The notes under the pieces were generated by a model that was not told the origin of the DNA, did no database searches, and saw only the letters and a program-made list of their open reading frames with translations. From positions 434,001 through 498,000 of the forward strand of contig NZ_MASR01000001.1 of NCBI RefSeq assembly GCF_001758195.1: a stretch of DNA of 64,000 nt, read 5' to 3'. Origin of the DNA: Pseudohongiella acticola. Its GTDB lineage: Bacteria > Pseudomonadota > Gammaproteobacteria > Pseudomonadales > Pseudohongiellaceae. Below are positions 17,076 through 29,275 of this stretch, piece after piece (within the stretch, counting starts at the first letter, position 1; the number at the start of each line of letters is the position of its first letter). The position numbers and the translations under genes were made by a program.

Positions 17076-17095
17076 TTATCCACAAGCTATCCACA
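17076..17095 (+). promoter_or_regulatory. Two DnaA boxes upstream of nrdA
   Basis: TTATCCACA (17076-17084) is a perfect DnaA box. CTATCCACA (17087-17095) differs by one base and lies 11 bp further on in the same orientation, one helical turn. E. coli nrdAB has a comparable pair used for cell-cycle control. They sit 130 bp upstream of the nrdA start. Confidence 0.75.
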
Positions 17096-17153
17096 CAAAA
17101 AGGGCTTGCAATCCACTCCATAGCGCACTATCTTGTGCCTTGTCCGCAAAAAC

Positions 17154-17169
17154 CATCTATATATTGTAT
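17154..17169. promoter_or_regulatory. Second NrdR-like box upstream of nrdA (proximal)
   Basis: CATCTATATATTGTAT matches the NrdR core (C-T-ATATAT-T-GT). It lies 118 bp after the first box, about eleven helical turns. Weaker than the distal site. Confidence 0.5.
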
Positions 17170-17216
17170 TTCCACGGCGCTCGCACGGGATTAATGACAA
17201 CATCATGGAGAATCCG

Positions 17217-20066
<2,850 letters not shown>

Positions 20067-20091
20067 AACTTAATACTATCAGGGGATTACA

Positions 20092-21540
20092 ATGATATCT
20101 TGGGATGAGTTCCACGACGACCCGACACTGGATGCTGAAGCAAGCAGTGGCGGCCGGACCGCTCCGCCACAAAAAGCGAGCCACAGTACGGCTCCTTCTG
20201 GTGCAGTGGCGCAACCGATGCAGGCAGAAGCATCATCTGCGTCGCTGCGGGGACCGGATTCTGCCAATAACGGTGCCACACTGGGATCTGCGCAGACTGC
20301 CATGGCAGCGCAAGCTGCGCAGGCGGAAGCAGCCAAAGCAGAAAAAAGTTACAACGAAGCTGTCGCTGCAGCCCAGAGCGACTATGCCGCGGAACCCTCC
20401 GTCAGCCGCAATGCACCTGAAGCGGCTGCTGAGGAGGTGAACAACCAGATCATGCAGCAGGCCGCCAGCCAGCTGGAAGACCTGGATATCGAAGTGGCTC
20501 AGCAGGAAGTCGGGGAATGGACCGAGCGTGTGACGGTAGACGACAAACGCATGATCAATTGCCGCGCCGACCTGAACCAGCTCGTGCCCTTCAAATATGA
20601 CTGGGCCTGGCAGAAATATCTGGATGGGTGTGCAAATCACTGGATGCCGCAGGAAGTCAACATGAATGCGGACATCGCCTTATGGAAAAGTGCCAATGGC
20701 CTGACGCCTGATGAACGCCTTATCGTCAAGCGCAACCTGGGTTTCTTCTCCACGGCTGACTCTCTGGTTGCCAACAACCTGGTATTGGCATTGTACCGAC
20801 TGATCACCAACCCCGAATGTCGGCAGTACATTCTGCGGCAGGCGTTTGAAGAAGCCATTCATACCCACGCCTATCAGTACTGTATTGAATCTCTGGGCAT
20901 GGATGAAGGCGAAATCTTCAACATGTATCACGAGATCCCTTCAGTGGCGAAAAAAGCGTCCTGGGGCCTGAAGTACACCAAGGAACTGAATGACCCCAAC
21001 TTCGACACCGGGACACCGGAAACCGACAAGGCTTTGTTGAAGAACCTGATCGCGTTTTATTGCTGCCTGGAAGGTATCTTCTTCTATTGCGGCTTTACCC
21101 AGATTCTGTCCATGGGTCGGCGCAATAAAATGACCGGCACCTCGGAACAGTTCCAGTACATTCTGCGTGACGAGTCCATGCATCTGAATTTCGGTATCGA
21201 TACCATCAACCAGATCAAGATCGAGAATCCGCATTTGTGGGACGACGCCATGAAGCGTGAAGCCACACAGATGATTCTGCAGGCCACCCAGCTTGAAATT
21301 GAATACGCTCGCGATACCATGCCGCGCGGTGTGCTGGGCATGAATGCAGTGATGATGGAGGAATACCTGCAATTCATCGCCAATCGTCGCCTGGTGCAGA
21401 TCGGATTGCCCGAACAGTTCAAGGGTGTGAAAAATCCATTCCCGTGGATGTCGGAAATCATGGACCTGCGCAAAGAGAAAAATTTCTTTGAAACGCGCGT
21501 GATTGAGTATCAAACCGGTGGTGCCCTGACCTGGGATTAA
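20092..21540 (+). CDS. nrdB: Ribonucleotide reductase small subunit with a long Ala/Gln-rich N-terminal linker
   Basis: 482 residues, longer than the usual 375-415. The conserved head [11 protein letters not shown] is followed by about 130 residues rich in Ala, Gln, Ser and Glu with no recognisable fold. The radical/diiron core then starts near residue 150. Ligands and the radical Tyr are visible: Asp in [11 protein letters not shown]-x-x-H and Tyr in [15 protein letters not shown], then Glu in EGIFFYCGF and E-S-M-H-L-N-F. The C-terminal GGALTWD should dock into NrdA. The linker could be a flexible tether or a regulatory element. Read in one operon with nrdA. Confidence 0.96.
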   Translation: MISWDEFHDDPTLDAEASSGGRTAPPQKASHSTAPSGAVAQPMQAEASSASLRGPDSANNGATLGSAQTAMAAQAAQAEAAKAEKSYNEAVAAAQSDYAAEPSVSRNAPEAAAEEVNNQIMQQAASQLEDLDIEVAQQEVGEWTERVTVDDKRMINCRADLNQLVPFKYDWAWQKYLDGCANHWMPQEVNMNADIALWKSANGLTPDERLIVKRNLGFFSTADSLVANNLVLALYRLITNPECRQYILRQAFEEAIHTHAYQYCIESLGMDEGEIFNMYHEIPSVAKKASWGLKYTKELNDPNFDTGTPETDKALLKNLIAFYCCLEGIFFYCGFTQILSMGRRNKMTGTSEQFQYILRDESMHLNFGIDTINQIKIENPHLWDDAMKREATQMILQATQLEIEYARDTMPRGVLGMNAVMMEEYLQFIANRRLVQIGLPEQFKGVKNPFPWMSEIMDLRKEKNFFETRVIEYQTGGALTWD

Positions 21541-21594
21541 ACTCCCACCATCACAAACAGCACAGTGTTGCTGATATGCCCGGAGCGGTTTCCC

Positions 21595-22173
21595 ATGACA
21601 ACCGGAGCTATACTGCTGGCGGCTGGCTTCAGCCGCCGCTTTGGCAGTATCAAGCTGACTGCAATGTTGCCTGGCAATACCACGGTACTGGCAAGCACGA
21701 GCCGTTTATTGCAGAACAACGTCGATGAACTGATCGTGGTGACACGCCCGGCGTTGTTTGACGCTGACGTTTTTGCCAGCACCGACATCCCTGAACAGCA
21801 GATCGTATTGTGCCCGGACGCCGAGCTGGGTATGGGCCACAGTCTTGCCTGCGGTATCCGCGCCCTGCCTGCGCACTGGGATGCCTGTCTGGTTTGTCTG
21901 GCCGACATGCCATTCATCAAACCATCGACTTTGCAGCAGATCTGCAGTCGGGCCGACAGAAGCCGTATCGTCATTCCTGCCTACCAGGGCCAACGAGGCC
22001 ATCCAGTCTGTTTCGGACGCGACTTTTTTACTGAACTGGCCCAAAGCCAGGGTGATACCGGTGGCCGTGACGTGATAAAAAGCCATCCGGAGCAACTTGA
22101 CCTGCTGGAGATGGATGATGCGGGTATCCTGCAGGATATTGATACTCCGGAAGACTTGCCAGCTTGCCAGTAG
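21595..22173 (+). CDS. MobA-like nucleotidyltransferase (MocA-type molybdenum cofactor cytidylyltransferase)
   Basis: About 192 residues of the NTP-transferase fold. The nucleotide loop ILLAAGFSRRFGSIKL is followed by CPDAELGMGHSLACGI, VCLADMPFIKP (metal Asp) and GQRGHPVCFGRDFF, the MocA-type pattern. MocA joins CTP to molybdopterin for xanthine-oxidase-family enzymes. The ATG at 21595 has CGGAGC upstream; an earlier start at 21565 lacks one. No molybdoenzyme gene is in the window, but an orphan xdhC at 40 kb belongs to the same maturation pathway. Cofactor specificity (CTP or GTP) is not settled by sequence inspection. Confidence 0.8.
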   Translation: MTTGAILLAAGFSRRFGSIKLTAMLPGNTTVLASTSRLLQNNVDELIVVTRPALFDADVFASTDIPEQQIVLCPDAELGMGHSLACGIRALPAHWDACLVCLADMPFIKPSTLQQICSRADRSRIVIPAYQGQRGHPVCFGRDFFTELAQSQGDTGGRDVIKSHPEQLDLLEMDDAGILQDIDTPEDLPACQ

Positions 22174-22248
22174 AACGTGGCTTACCTAGAATGGGCAATC
22201 GATGCACGCACCGCATTCTGCGGTGTGCCTTAGACAGGACCTGATCGT

Positions 22249-23184
22249 GTGACCCGTATCAATCCGCTACCGCTTGTCAGCCTGCTATTTGTTAATCTGC
22301 TGTGCGCGCTGATCCTGACCACAACCAGTTCCATTGCCGGGGCACAGGGCACCTCGTCCGTCACTTCCCAAACCTCAAGCAATGCCAGCCAGACCGGTCA
22401 GACGCCATCATCAGGCATCCAGGCGAGCATGGAAAATCCACGCAACCCGCTGGTGCTGATCGATACCAGTCAAGGTGAAATTTACATCGAACTGTTGCCC
22501 GAGGCCGCGCCGCTGAACGTGCAGCGCTTTCTTGATCTGGCGGAGGCACAATTGCCAGTGCCAGGCGTTAATGGCGGCCCGGACGGCCCACGCAATTATT
22601 ATGACGGCCTGACATTCCACCGTGTCATCAGCAATACACTGATACAGGCAGGAGCGCCTGAACGCGCCAACCGGCAACGACCGGCACAAACGGTGCCTGA
22701 CGAGATTAATGCCCGGGGCCTGGGCCTGGAACAGCAAAGCGTACTGGATGCCAGCGGCAAACCTCATCCCTGGCTCAACATCGGCGGTGCAGACGACTTC
22801 AAACAAACGGTGCTGGAGCCACTCTACCGTGAGATGGGTATCCGCAATGACAACGACCTGCTGACCAGACAGGGTGATGTCCTCCAGCGCCTGCAAAGCT
22901 TGAACCTGTTGCAGCTACATGAACTCATGGGTTATCGCTATGACGGCCGTTTGCCATCACGTCGCCCCGGTCGCGGCAGTGTCATCATGGTCAACCGGGG
23001 CCCCGGCAGCAACGACGGTGAGTTTTTTATTGCCCTGGACAATACACCGTGGTTGACCGGCACCAGTACGGTTATTGGCCGGGTGGCATCAGGCATGCCC
23101 GTGGTCGAGCAGATAAGTCGCAATGCCGCTGCCAGTACCCGTATCTATCGGATCAGACAGACCAACCGTCCATCAGGAGAGTGA
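22249..23184 (+). CDS. Exported cyclophilin-type peptidyl-prolyl isomerase with a large internal insertion
   Basis: 311 residues, about twice a minimal cyclophilin. GTG start with AGGA seven bases upstream. A signal peptide (about 1-33) is followed by a Ser/Gln/Thr-rich linker. The isomerase begins at VLIDTSQGEIYIELLPEAAPLNV, with YYDGLTFHRVI and IQAG marking the active site. Roughly 85 residues, including an EMGIRNDNDLLTRQGDVLQ helix, then separate that half from SVIMVNRGPGSNDGEFFIAL. The usual substrate-pocket Trp region reads PWLTGTSTVIGRV. It should fold periplasmic proteins; activity towards prolyl bonds is uncertain given the insertion. The next small gene starts 4 bp later. Confidence 0.88.
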   Translation: MTRINPLPLVSLLFVNLLCALILTTTSSIAGAQGTSSVTSQTSSNASQTGQTPSSGIQASMENPRNPLVLIDTSQGEIYIELLPEAAPLNVQRFLDLAEAQLPVPGVNGGPDGPRNYYDGLTFHRVISNTLIQAGAPERANRQRPAQTVPDEINARGLGLEQQSVLDASGKPHPWLNIGGADDFKQTVLEPLYREMGIRNDNDLLTRQGDVLQRLQSLNLLQLHELMGYRYDGRLPSRRPGRGSVIMVNRGPGSNDGEFFIALDNTPWLTGTSTVIGRVASGMPVVEQISRNAAASTRIYRIRQTNRPSGE

Positions 23185-23188
23185 CCCC

Positions 23189-23416
23189 GTGGCCAGAACT
23201 GCCCGTAAAAAACCAACAAAAAAAAGCAGACGCAACGTTAAACCTGTCAGTGTCATGGCCTTGTGCGTAACAGCAGGCTTTTTCCTCGGTTTCGGACTGG
23301 GGGCGCTGATGGATAATCTGTTGCTGATTATTGCGCTGGGGCTCATCGCCGGCGCAGCAACCGGCTACTATTTCGATAAAAAGAACAATATTCCCTACAC
23401 ACGCCGTAACCACTGA
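23189..23416 (+). CDS. Small two-helix membrane protein
   Basis: 75 residues from a GTG at 23189 preceded by AGGAG nine bases upstream. A very basic head (RTARKKPTKKSRRNVK) is followed by two hydrophobic segments, about 25-43 and 45-62, separated by M-D-N. The tail FDKKNNIPYTRRNH is polar. The second segment (AGAATGYYFDKK) recalls small AtpZ/AtpI-like or Gly-zipper proteins, but I do not assign a family. It begins 4 bp after the cyclophilin stop and is probably cotranscribed. Confidence 0.65.
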   Translation: MARTARKKPTKKSRRNVKPVSVMALCVTAGFFLGFGLGALMDNLLLIIALGLIAGAATGYYFDKKNNIPYTRRNH

Positions 23417-23434
23417 GCGCCTGTGCTGCGGGCC

Positions 23435-25663
23435 TCAGGCTGAAGCGGGTAACTGCAGGCGCTCGGGGAAAATATCACGGCTGAAAGGCGGCAATGACGC
23501 CAGGATCGATTTACCATAAAACTTACTGATCACGCGTTCATCAAACAGCGTGATACGTCCGGTGTCGGTTTCACTGCGCAGCAAACGCCCGCTGGCCTGC
23601 ACCAGGCGAAACGCTGCTTCGGGTACTGACAAGGTCATAAAAGGGTTTCTTCCCTGCTGCTCCAACCACTGCGCCAACGTGGCTTCAATGGGGTCATTGG
23701 GCACAGCAAACGGTATCTTGGCAATCAGCACATGCTCACAGTATTTGCCGGGCAAATCCACGCCTTCAGCAAAACTCGCCAGACCAAAAATGACACTGGG
23801 CTCACCCTGGTCAATACGCTTGCGATGAAATGTTATTAATTGCGCCTTCTGGTAGTCGTCCTGGCACAGAATGATCCGTCGCCACTCATCATCCAACCCT
23901 TCCAGTACGTCCTGCATCTGCCGACGTGAACTGAACAACATCAAAGACGCTTCCCGCTTGTCCAGCAGTTGCGGCAACAGAGCAATAATCGCTGCGGTAT
24001 GTGCCCGGCTGTCTGATGGGTCGCAGCCCAGCCTGGGCACAATCAGCGTGGCCGCGTTGGCATAATCAAACGGGCTGCTGATACGGTGATAGACAGTGCG
24101 CTCGGGCAACCCGGCACGCATGGCAAGCACATCAAATTTTTCCAGTGCCGACAGGGTGGCCGATGTCAGCACTGCGCCGGCGCAACGTTGCCACAAATGC
24201 TCCGTCAAGGTCTGCGCTGCCAACACCGGACTGCAACTGAGCACGATATCGTGAGCGTCCCCCTGCTCCAGCTGACTCAACCACCGCGCTGACGGCGCCT
24301 GGTCAGCGACATCCTGGCTGGCAAACGCATGCCAGAGCTTTTCGCCGGCTTCCGAACGGCTCGCCATGCTGCCCAACAGCGGAAACCATTGCTCCGCATG
24401 CTGGCGACCGGGCAATGAATCAGCCTCCTCCATTTGCCGACGCAGAACCACACAGATTTCTTTTAGTCCTCGCGTCAACCGGTAGAACCGGGAGGCAAGC
24501 TGAACCGCCTGCTCGCGCAATTCTGACGGTACCACGCCCAGTTCAAACGTCATCGCCTCACCACTCTCCGCCCGGCCATGGCTGGAGCGTGCGCCTTTGT
24601 TTGCATCACGCTGTGCATCCGCCTGCAGCATCGGTTCAAGCAATAACAGTGTTGAACCCAGTTGTTCGGCGAGCTGCCTGAACAGGGGTTTGATCTCGGC
24701 CTGTTCACGGGCGATAACCCCGTTGTCATTAAGCACCGTATCAGCTGCCAGCCGAGCAACCGTTTTTGCACTGGTCTCCAACCACTGTATGGTCGCCCGC
24801 AGGCGGGTGGATGAGGAAAAATGCTGATTGGTCTTGGCAGGCAGGTGATGCGCTTCGTCAAATATATAAATGGTGTCCTCGGGCGCTGGCAGAATGGCAC
24901 CACCACCCAGCGCCAGGTCAACCAGAACCAGATCATGATTGGCTACAACACAATCAACTTTCTGTACCTGTTCACGCGCCTGGTAGAAGAAACATCGACT
25001 GTAATTACTGCACTTCTGTCCCGAGCACTGCCCTGCCTCCACTGTGACTGGGGCCCAGTCAGAGTCCCGTAGCACGCCGTCCCAGTCATCACGATCTCCA
25101 TGCCACTCACCGCGACTGATCTTGTCCAGCATGGTTTCATACAGCGCTCTGTCGTCAGGCGTCTGTGTGCTCAACTGCGCGACATCTTCACCGAACAGAG
25201 CCAGCATGGCGTTTTCACTGTCATTGCCCTGCAATATCTGATCGAGTCGTGACAGACACAGGTAGCGTCCTCGCCCCTTGGCCAGGGTATAACTAAAGCT
25301 GAGACCACTGTGCTTGGCGATATCCGGCAGGTCTCGCAATGTGACCTGTTCCTGCAGCGCGACCGTCGCCGTGGCCAGCACCACTTTTTTCCCCAGATGT
25401 TTTGCCAACGGCAATATGCCCAGGATATACGCCAGCGTTTTTCCGGTGCCGGTGCCCGCTTCAATGACACAAACAGGACCAGCGCCGACGCCACCGTCTT
25501 CATCTGAAGCGTTTTCAGTCGCCTCCTCAGACTCAATCACCGAGAGCGCACGAGCAATTTCGGCTATCATCAACCGTTGACCATAGCGTGGCCGCAGGGA
25601 CTTGCTGGACAGAATCTGCTTGTAAGCCTGTTGAATTTCTTCTTTAATCGGGTCGGGGAGCAT
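23435..25663 (-). CDS. dinG: DinG-family ATP-dependent DNA helicase
   Basis: 742 residues, superfamily 2 XPD/DinG type. Motif I is EAGTGTGKTLAY, motif II is FDEAHHLP, and motif VI (VQASGRLLRSETDTGRI) is near the C-terminus. Four cysteines in GQCSGQKCSNYSRCFFYQ and V-D-C-V-V-A-N-H are placed like the [4Fe-4S] ligands of DinG. Such helicases unwind D-loops, R-loops and RNA-DNA hybrids in DNA repair. The related YoaA is an alternative name. It is divergent from the DUF349 gene and converges with the small membrane-protein gene. Confidence 0.9.
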   Translation of the reverse strand: MLPDPIKEEIQQAYKQILSSKSLRPRYGQRLMIAEIARALSVIESEEATENASDEDGGVGAGPVCVIEAGTGTGKTLAYILGILPLAKHLGKKVVLATATVALQEQVTLRDLPDIAKHSGLSFSYTLAKGRGRYLCLSRLDQILQGNDSENAMLALFGEDVAQLSTQTPDDRALYETMLDKISRGEWHGDRDDWDGVLRDSDWAPVTVEAGQCSGQKCSNYSRCFFYQAREQVQKVDCVVANHDLVLVDLALGGGAILPAPEDTIYIFDEAHHLPAKTNQHFSSSTRLRATIQWLETSAKTVARLAADTVLNDNGVIAREQAEIKPLFRQLAEQLGSTLLLLEPMLQADAQRDANKGARSSHGRAESGEAMTFELGVVPSELREQAVQLASRFYRLTRGLKEICVVLRRQMEEADSLPGRQHAEQWFPLLGSMASRSEAGEKLWHAFASQDVADQAPSARWLSQLEQGDAHDIVLSCSPVLAAQTLTEHLWQRCAGAVLTSATLSALEKFDVLAMRAGLPERTVYHRISSPFDYANAATLIVPRLGCDPSDSRAHTAAIIALLPQLLDKREASLMLFSSRRQMQDVLEGLDDEWRRIILCQDDYQKAQLITFHRKRIDQGEPSVIFGLASFAEGVDLPGKYCEHVLIAKIPFAVPNDPIEATLAQWLEQQGRNPFMTLSVPEAAFRLVQASGRLLRSETDTGRITLFDERVISKFYGKSILASLPPFSRDIFPERLQLPASA

Positions 25664-25847
25664 AAAACTGACCTGGTGCCTGCTGTGTATGTGCGGGTGA
25701 CCGTTTTGAATGTGAGTTGAATGTGGGTTGAACGCAAGTTAAAAGTAGATAATTACCGTTGAAACCAGAGACTGGCGAAAAAACCTCTGCTGTGATTATA
25801 GCACCTGTCTGCTATTATACGTGGCCGAGTAGGGAGAGCAGTGACAT

Positions 25848-27935
25848 ATGACATCGTCGACAACACCGGAAACCACCGAAACCGTGACGCAGAGCGCTTC
25901 GCCGACCGCATCAGAACCCCAGCAGACAGACGCAGACCAGGTAGCAGAGCCGCAGGTCGAAGCCTCAGGCGAGTCTCACCTCCCGACTGATGCCGAAAAA
26001 CCTGTTGCCGGCGACACTGCAGAGCCCAAACCAGAGGTGGCAAAACTGTCGGAGAAGGAAAAATTACAGAAAGCTGCATCGGTAACGTCCTATAAGGATT
26101 TACCGACCCTGTTGTCATTGCAGAAGCGCCTGCAACGACTCATGGCCCCGGCTGACGAAACCAGCGCCGAATCTGCCCACGAATCCGCAGAGCCGACTCC
26201 GGAAAACTCTGCCCAGGCCGTGACCGAAACGCCGCCTGCCGCGGATGCTCATACCCCAAATACCGATAAAGAGCTGGTTGCCATCGCAGCACAGTTGCAG
26301 GCGCTGATTGACGAACATCAACAGTGGCAGGAAAAGCTTGGTAAAGAAGTCGAGCAATCCATCGTCACCATGACCGCCTATATTGCCGACGGACGTGTAC
26401 GCGAAACACAAAGTCTGTGGGATCGAAGCCAGAATTCCATCAAGCGTCTCAATCCCGACGAGCAGGAACGCCTGCAGGCACAACTTGCACCTCTGAAACT
26501 GGAATTGAACAAGCTGCTGGACTGGAAAAAATTTGCATCGTCAGAAAAGAAAAAAGAACTGATCGACAAGATGCAGGCGCTGACCACTGATGACACGGCA
26601 CCGGCACAGAAAGCAAAGCTCATTCGCGCCCTGCAGGACGAATGGAAGCTGCTCGGACATTCAGACGACAATGATGATCTCTGGACACGCTTCAGTGACC
26701 TTGCCAAAGTCGCGTTCGAACCCTGCAAAGTCTACTTCAAAGAGCGCAAGGAAAAGCAGGCCGCCAATCTGATTGCCCGTAACAATATCTGCGAGCAGCT
26801 GGAAGCCTATGCCGGGACCATGGATCCAGAAGCAGTCAACCTGGCCGAGGTCTCCAAACTGGAAAATCAGGCACGCGAAGACTGGAAAAAATATGCACCT
26901 GTCGCGCAGGCGAAAATCAAAAATTTGCAAAAGCGTTTTAATACAGTGCTCAGCGACCTGCGCCAGAAGAAACGTCAGGCCTTGCAGGCACACAACGCAC
27001 AGAAACAGGCATTGATTGACCAGGCACGGGCATTGCTGGAGCAGGAAGACCTCGCCGCGGCCATTCAGCAGGCAAAAACCCTGCAGCAGGACTGGAAAGC
27101 CCTGGGCGCCGGCTCATTCAAAGATGACCGTAAACTGTGGACTGACTTTCGGGCAGCCTGCGATGCCCTGTTTGCTCGCCGCGATGCCGTCAGCAAGGAA
27201 CAAAAACAGCAACAACGCCAGGTCTCAAATGCAGCGCGCGACACGCTCAGAAAAATTGCCGCGCTGCTCAGCCTGAGTGATGAAGACTTCAGCCAGTCGC
27301 GTGGCCAGTACAACGCGCTGGTACAGGCGTTTCGTGCGGCGCTGACACCGGACATGAAAGCCGAACGCAAGAGCCTGCAGGATCAGTTCAATCAATTGAG
27401 CCGAAAGTATGAAGCCAGACTTCGCACAACCCCGGACAAAAAAGAACTGCAACTGATGCAGCAGGTTCAGGCCAAAGCAGACCTTTGCCAGGCACACGAA
27501 GAGACGCTGCTGGCGGATAACGTACCAGAGGTGACGGCGGATGCACTGGAAGCGGCCTGGTCCGAGCTTGATCGTATCAGCAGCGCGGATATTGAAAAGG
27601 CTATGAAAAAACGCTTCACGCAGTTGCTACAACACCTGACCAAACCAGCAGACTGGCCCGCCATGGTAGACAAACAGGAAACCAGAGCGCGTGAGTTATG
27701 CGTGGCCGCCGAAATCATGAGCGGTGTAGACACCCCCGCCGCTGATAAAGCGATCCGCATGCAGCAGCAACTGAATCAACTGCAACGTGGACTGGGCCGA
27801 ATGCCGCAGACACAGAAAGACAAACTGCAACAGATGCAACAAACAGAGATGGAGTTCCTGTGCCTCGGACCATTGTTGCCGCTGACGCGAAGCACCTTGC
27901 AGAACCGGTTGCAGCACATACGTCAGAAAATCTGA
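25848..27935 (+). CDS. DUF349-repeat coiled-coil protein
   Basis: 695 residues of unknown function. The first 140 are acidic and Pro/Thr/Glu-rich, likely disordered. The rest is helical, with at least three DUF349-type units marked by a Trp in L-x-x-x-W: LQDEWKLLGH, REDWKKYAP and LQQDWKALGAG, each followed by a long charged helix (for example LWTRFSDLAK, LWTDFRAACDALF). Gammaproteobacterial homologues are widespread but uncharacterised. ATG preceded by AGGGAG. Divergent from dinG and convergent, 12 bp apart, with the acyltransferase gene. Confidence 0.85.
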   Translation: MTSSTTPETTETVTQSASPTASEPQQTDADQVAEPQVEASGESHLPTDAEKPVAGDTAEPKPEVAKLSEKEKLQKAASVTSYKDLPTLLSLQKRLQRLMAPADETSAESAHESAEPTPENSAQAVTETPPAADAHTPNTDKELVAIAAQLQALIDEHQQWQEKLGKEVEQSIVTMTAYIADGRVRETQSLWDRSQNSIKRLNPDEQERLQAQLAPLKLELNKLLDWKKFASSEKKKELIDKMQALTTDDTAPAQKAKLIRALQDEWKLLGHSDDNDDLWTRFSDLAKVAFEPCKVYFKERKEKQAANLIARNNICEQLEAYAGTMDPEAVNLAEVSKLENQAREDWKKYAPVAQAKIKNLQKRFNTVLSDLRQKKRQALQAHNAQKQALIDQARALLEQEDLAAAIQQAKTLQQDWKALGAGSFKDDRKLWTDFRAACDALFARRDAVSKEQKQQQRQVSNAARDTLRKIAALLSLSDEDFSQSRGQYNALVQAFRAALTPDMKAERKSLQDQFNQLSRKYEARLRTTPDKKELQLMQQVQAKADLCQAHEETLLADNVPEVTADALEAAWSELDRISSADIEKAMKKRFTQLLQHLTKPADWPAMVDKQETRARELCVAAEIMSGVDTPAADKAIRMQQQLNQLQRGLGRMPQTQKDKLQQMQQTEMEFLCLGPLLPLTRSTLQNRLQHIRQKI

Positions 27936-27947
27936 GTGGACTGACGC

Positions 27948-29114
27948 CTACTCCTGTTTGTTGTCGGAAAAACGGCTGAGCACAGGATTGGCATACATCA
28001 GTCGCACCTGATTCTGTACACCGACTGGCATGGCGGCCAGGCGAGCATTGAATTTTGCCAGTGTCGCCGGATCTGGTCGCAGATTCAGCAAGGCCTGCCG
28101 ACCTTCCTCAGTCAGCGCCGGCACTAACTCAGGAGACGTTTCCTGCAATTGTTGCAATGCCAGCAGATTGGTCTGCTGAAGCAGGTAGTTGTTAATGATC
28201 TGATGGTCTATCTGCGCTGCAATCGCTTCATCATTCATGGCAGCATCCAGCGACAGCTCGTCACCAAACGCGACGTGAACATGCCCTTTAAATCCCACCA
28301 TCCCAGCGACGATGCTGTTAATGTCACTCTGTTCATCTTTCTGATATGAGCCCGTGCTCAGTTTCTGATGCAGTTCATCACCTTTAAGCCCATCACAGGG
28401 ATCGAATTCATAGGAAATCGATACCGGCACTATATGCAGCGCATTGAGTGCGTCACCCAGTGACTCCGGCCGGCGCGCCATACCCAGCATCTTCAGCAGC
28501 GCGGTATCGGTTCGATCAATACCATTTTTAGCTCTGCCCTCGCGCTGGGCAATCCAGACATTACGATTGATATCAACGCAATGATGAATGTACTCCGACA
28601 ACTGTTTGGATGATTTCAGCAGATCACGCCCTTTTAGCGAGCGCCTGACAATAAAGCTTTTGTTGAGCCGCATCAGGTCGGTGACAAACGGTCGTTTGAG
28701 CAGGTTGTCACCGATGGCAATATACAGCGTGTCGAAACCAGCGTGATACAACATGTAATTAACAAATGCCGGATCCATGGCAATGTCGCGATGATTGCTG
28801 ACAAACAAATAGGATCTGTCGTGGCTGAGATTCTCCAGACCACTATTGGTCAGCCGCGAGGTCGTGCGCTCAATCATCTGATCCATGTAACCGGCAATGA
28901 CATCCTGCATGGACTTGACGTTGTTGACGTCTTTCAATTGTGCCGCCAGCCGGCGTCGGGTCAACTCAGTCAGCAATCCCGGTAGCCAACGATACAGGCG
29001 TGGATGACTGAAGCTGGCAATACTGCGGATAAAATCGCGGTCCTGCAACAACGCATCCAAAACCGGGCGAATCTCTTCGTCATGGTATGGTCTGATATCC
29101 TTGAATGGGTCCAT
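27948..29114 (-). CDS. Glycerolipid acyltransferase-like protein with a non-canonical motif
   Basis: 388 residues. The central part resembles PlsB/PlsC acyltransferases: SYLFVSNHRDIAMDPAFVNY in place of the usual N-H-x4-D block, FIVRRSLKGRDL (motif II, R at the phosphate site), VWIAQREGRAKNG (motif III, E-G-R) and IVPVSISYE (motif IV). In PlsC the motif I His and Asp are separated by four residues; here the spacing is two (H-R-D) or six. The acyl acceptor cannot be predicted. The N-terminal third is predicted helical without membrane segments. Probably an alternative lysophospholipid acyltransferase. Confidence 0.8.
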   Translation of the reverse strand: MDPFKDIRPYHDEEIRPVLDALLQDRDFIRSIASFSHPRLYRWLPGLLTELTRRRLAAQLKDVNNVKSMQDVIAGYMDQMIERTTSRLTNSGLENLSHDRSYLFVSNHRDIAMDPAFVNYMLYHAGFDTLYIAIGDNLLKRPFVTDLMRLNKSFIVRRSLKGRDLLKSSKQLSEYIHHCVDINRNVWIAQREGRAKNGIDRTDTALLKMLGMARRPESLGDALNALHIVPVSISYEFDPCDGLKGDELHQKLSTGSYQKDEQSDINSIVAGMVGFKGHVHVAFGDELSLDAAMNDEAIAAQIDHQIINNYLLQQTNLLALQQLQETSPELVPALTEEGRQALLNLRPDPATLAKFNARLAAMPVGVQNQVRLMYANPVLSRFSDNKQE

Positions 29115-29275
29115 ATTCAGTTAACCGCCTGGGTGGATTAATAGAGTCGCCTGAGCGAGTGCGTTGAGCAAATGGCCTGAATGACTGACCTGCCTGAATG
29201 GCCTGATCGAGTGGCGTGTCGGTATGACCTGTCCGAGCGAGCTGCATAAAATGCGCGCGATTCTAACCATTTTCA

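Noticed and set aside
29150-29215. Short repeats (GCCTGAATG twice, GGCCTGA and related) between the acyltransferase and sbcB genes
   Set aside because: Copies are few, short and irregular; no element boundary or known repeat family fits.
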